Source: Protonemura montana (Eukaryota; Arthropoda; Insecta; Plecoptera; Nemouridae). Taken from it: DNA of 64,000 nucleotides. How positions within the stretch are numbered: position 1 is the stretch's first letter; every line of letters starts with the position of its first letter. Both the position numbers and the translations under genes were made by a program. Positions 62,401 to 64,000 of this stretch are shown here, in pieces. The notes below the pieces were generated by a model, which ran no database searches, was not told the origin of the DNA, and saw nothing but the letters and a program-made list of their open reading frames with translations. The DNA lies in assembly GCA_947568835.1 (NCBI GenBank), contig OX387603.1, positions 8,491,943 to 8,555,942 on the forward strand. Reading direction: 5' to 3'.

Positions 62401-63159
62401 CAGCTAAGTGCCGAGAGGGCAACTCCGACCGATATCCAGAGGGGCCGGTTTCCACGTCCTCCGTAGTATGAGAGGTACAGCGACAGCATGATCTGGCTGA
62501 CTTCGTTGCCGCTCATCACTATTCCTGATAGAGTGATTTTATTATAGAGATTTTCTTTGTGTAAATGTAGGTATTGCATGCTTTTCTTATGCCAACAAAA
62601 TTAATGTGATTTTATGCATTGTTCTGGGCACAGTAATTTGAATGCACAGATTTTGGATCACAAAAGCACGAAAACAAAATGTTCATAGCGTTTTTTCGCT
62701 TCTTCTATAGCTTATCTTCTACAAGATTATCTCCATGTAGGAATTCAGTATCTCCAAACAGGTGATATTCTTGGAGTATTTGTCTAACCACTATGAGAAA
62801 CTACCTAAATTATTGAAGAAGTTAGAAAATACACATTATCAAATATTCTGTAAACTTTTCCTCTGAGGCGAATTAAGGTGAGACAGGATCACAGGCAAAA
62901 ACTGTTACCATTTATTTAAAGCTGAGCACTAGTATAAAGTGCAGTGCTATTATAGTCTCAGTGTTCCTATCGACTAACCAGTCGTTTGACTCGTTATCTT
63001 AAACCTCTTCTCCAGCGTGGTGAGCGTTGCCACAAAGTAGATGAACGCCATGGCCTGGATGGTGCCAAGCAGACCGTAGACCACGAGGAACGTGTGGTAG
63101 GTTGCAAAACGCCCCAGCCAGGAGGGTCGGCACGAGCCCAGGCCGCACTCGGAGGCCAT
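53477..63159 (-). CDS. Oatp: organic anion transporting polypeptide (OATP/SLCO), 12 exons
   Basis: Exons 63159-62979, 62524-62294, 61799-61608, 60519-60379, 59655-59380, 58932-58768, 57758-57563, 56121-55974, 55738-55143, 54606-54503, 54341-54240 and 53586-53477 are all GT-AG and in phase, giving 813 residues. Family marks: FLVVYGLLGTIQAMAFIYFV, IVMSGNEVSQIMLSLYLSYY, YYALGQTYLDD, GPALGFLLGFGCLSVYID, DPRWLGAWWLG (OATP signature) and GWIILGLAMF. Others are a Kazal-type extracellular loop (CNTGCNCNLKYAPVCHEE to TNCSC) and the last helices (GILVISLFAFIPGPIIYGVI). Twelve membrane helices are expected, carrying bulky organic anions or steroid conjugates across the plasma membrane; insect Oatp74D imports ecdysone. 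Between TNCSC and GPCLVDC (residues ~518-680) lies a Ser/Thr/Pro-rich insertion of ~160 residues, so the protein is longer than the usual 650-720. The ATG at 63159 is not certain: the frame stays open upstream to an acceptor near 63189, so an earlier coding exon may lie beyond. Confidence 0.9.
57201..57270 (+). repeat. unclassified ~72-bp dispersed repeat, copy 3
   Basis: ttgccgactcgtttgctcag, ggtaacattaacgctgaccc, tctgactttacctataaact. Closest to copy 1. It lies in an intron of the OATP gene, opposite strand. Confidence 0.55.
58209..58280 (+). tRNA. tRNA-His (GTG), copy 1
   Basis: 72 bases. The acceptor GCCGTGA pairs with TCACGGC, discriminator A. The D-arm region is TCGTATAGTGGTTAGTAC, the anticodon stem CTTCG/CGAAG encloses loop TTGTGGC with anticodon GTG, and the T-arm is CCCGGTTCGAATCCGGG. 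All stems pair. No intron. A T-run (ggacatttttttt) just downstream serves as the RNA polymerase III terminator. It lies in an intron of the OATP gene, on the opposite strand. Confidence 0.95.
59025..59095 (-). repeat. tail fragment of the tRNA-derived SINE family
   Basis: ggtttcagctccctattgtg followed by aatcaccagaaaaacca matches, in reverse, the tail of the element at 5286-5430 (ggtttttctggtgc, gggagctaaaacc). The tRNA-like head is not visible. Confidence 0.4.
59827..60073. repeat. large imperfect inverted repeat (foldback)
   Basis: Arms of ~95 bp at 59827-59923 and 59979-60073 are reverse complements at roughly 80-85% identity. The left has ggttttgaatgctaagtgaa, gaacaactaaatttccc and acacgtactagt; the right, reversed, has ggttttgaatgctaagtaaa, ggacaactaaatttcc and acatgtactag. 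The loop is ~55 bp. Pieces of the arm recur at 21353-21400 and 18925-18965. Candidate foldback or MITE element, in an intron of the OATP gene. Confidence 0.6.
60524..60595. repeat. GA microsatellite, duplicated
   Basis: Two gagagagaga runs (60528-60546 and 60573-60587) share the flanks gagaaacatagta and cgtcac/gtcaata, so a ~45 bp unit around the microsatellite is itself duplicated. It abuts the acceptor of OATP exon 4. Confidence 0.65.
60717..60788 (+). tRNA. tRNA-His (GTG), copy 2
   Basis: Identical over all 72 bases, as far as I can read, to the tRNA at 58209-58280, with the same anticodon GTG and fully paired arms. The flanking match is limited to ta before and ggacattttt after, so duplication included only the gene and its terminator, or the flanks have since diverged. 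It lies in a different intron of the OATP gene. Confidence 0.95.
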
Positions 63160-63239
63160 CTCGAGAGGATGGACTACTCTCCTGGGGCTCCTGGGAAGAG
63201 CAGGTGGTGGTGATTAATGTTTAGCATACAATATTCATG

Positions 63240-64000
63240 TTAATAGATCTTTGGTCGAAACGGTGATAAGTACCGATCATGATCAGGGTCAATACAGGTC
63301 AGCCTGCGACAGAATATACTAGTTCAAATACTACCCCCACCTCATGAATTTTTTTTTCAAATGTGACTCTTGTAACAGGATTTGAAAACGCTTATTATAT
63401 CAGCAAAATGTTTCCCAAAATTGTTATAATATGTAAAACAATTCTGATAAAAGCCTGAAAAACAAAGCATCTTGTCACGACGACACATAGCTAAGAAAAT
63501 AGTAAAAAGCAGCGGAGATGATTTGTGAAATGTTTTTAAAAACACATGCCACATGCCACCCAAATACGACCTCTGTCAGAAAATTGACTCTCAAGTTGAC
63601 TTCATTTGATGTTTACTTTTCATATTTCTTCTCCCGTTTTCCCTGGTTTTTTCTCGTTGATTCTACTTTGTATTATCCACGAATCCTTCTCTTGACAAAT
63701 GCGTTGAAAACATTACTCAAACTAGTTCAAGGTTGCTATAAACAAAACTAGCCCATTCCCTCGGCTCTAACCACGTCAACCAACTTTAAGAAATCACAAC
63801 CTTTGCCATTTTTTGATATTTTTGAAGTGTTTTTTTTTGTTTGTTTCGCCTTTCTTATTGTTTAGAATCGATAATGAGTAGGCAATCTAACAAAATGATG
63901 CCAAAGACAATCGCTTGTACGGAAAACATGTGTGTTCGCATCTTATTGTAATGACACAATTGTCAACACCCCGCTAATAAATCTAAAAGGTATAACTAAT
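63240..64000. other. upstream of the OATP first exon, no feature seen
   Basis: AT-rich. An earlier exon and promoter of the transporter could be here or beyond the window. No convincing exon was found; the 60-77 codon frames look random. Confidence 0.3.

Overview
This is a 64 kb piece of an intron-rich, AT-rich animal nuclear genome, most likely an ecdysozoan and probably an arthropod. The evidence is GT-AG introns of a few hundred bases to several kb, SINEs derived from 5S rRNA and tRNA, LINE and Penelope-like retroelements, and an organic anion transporter that reads like arthropod Oatp. Nothing prokaryotic was seen. The species cannot be named from the sequence alone. Exon structures below were built by eye from splice sites, phase continuity and family resemblance.

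Layout: (1) 0.4-1.4 kb holds tRNA-like repeats. (2) 1.7-8.2 kb, minus strand: a complete four-exon gene for a secreted C-type lectin-like protein with a long helical, Pro/Thr/His-rich tail. (3) 9-22 kb: a repeat-rich tract with decayed relatives of that gene's 3' end, a 5'-truncated LINE with a 770-codon RT frame, a second decayed LINE, a Penelope-like fragment, a 70-bp minisatellite and many pieces of one 5S-rRNA-derived SINE family. (4) 22-36 kb: mostly unassigned sequence, with two small minus-strand exons (a secreted Ser/Arg-rich peptide start and a basic C-terminal exon) and one weak plus-strand membrane exon. (5) 36.4-37.9 kb, plus: an intronless coding region for a glycosyltransferase family 92 protein. 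(6) 38.3-40.8 kb, plus: a four-exon gene of unknown function. (7) 41.0-50.9 kb, minus: a complete ten-exon fatty-acid amide hydrolase 2-like gene with the full Lys-Ser-Ser triad. (8) 53.5-63.2 kb, minus: a twelve-exon organic anion transporter (OATP/SLCO) gene with an unusually long Ser/Thr-rich insertion, and with two near-identical tRNA-His(GTG) genes inside its introns on the opposite strand.

The protein genes do not form an obvious pathway: a secreted lectin-like protein, a Golgi glycosyltransferase, a lipid-amide hydrolase and a membrane transporter. The most interesting signals are the 5S-derived SINE family, including a tandem array of 5S-like heads and inverted composites; the local duplication and decay of the lectin gene's 3' end; the large insertion in the transporter's extracellular loop; and several unclassified short repeats shared across the window.
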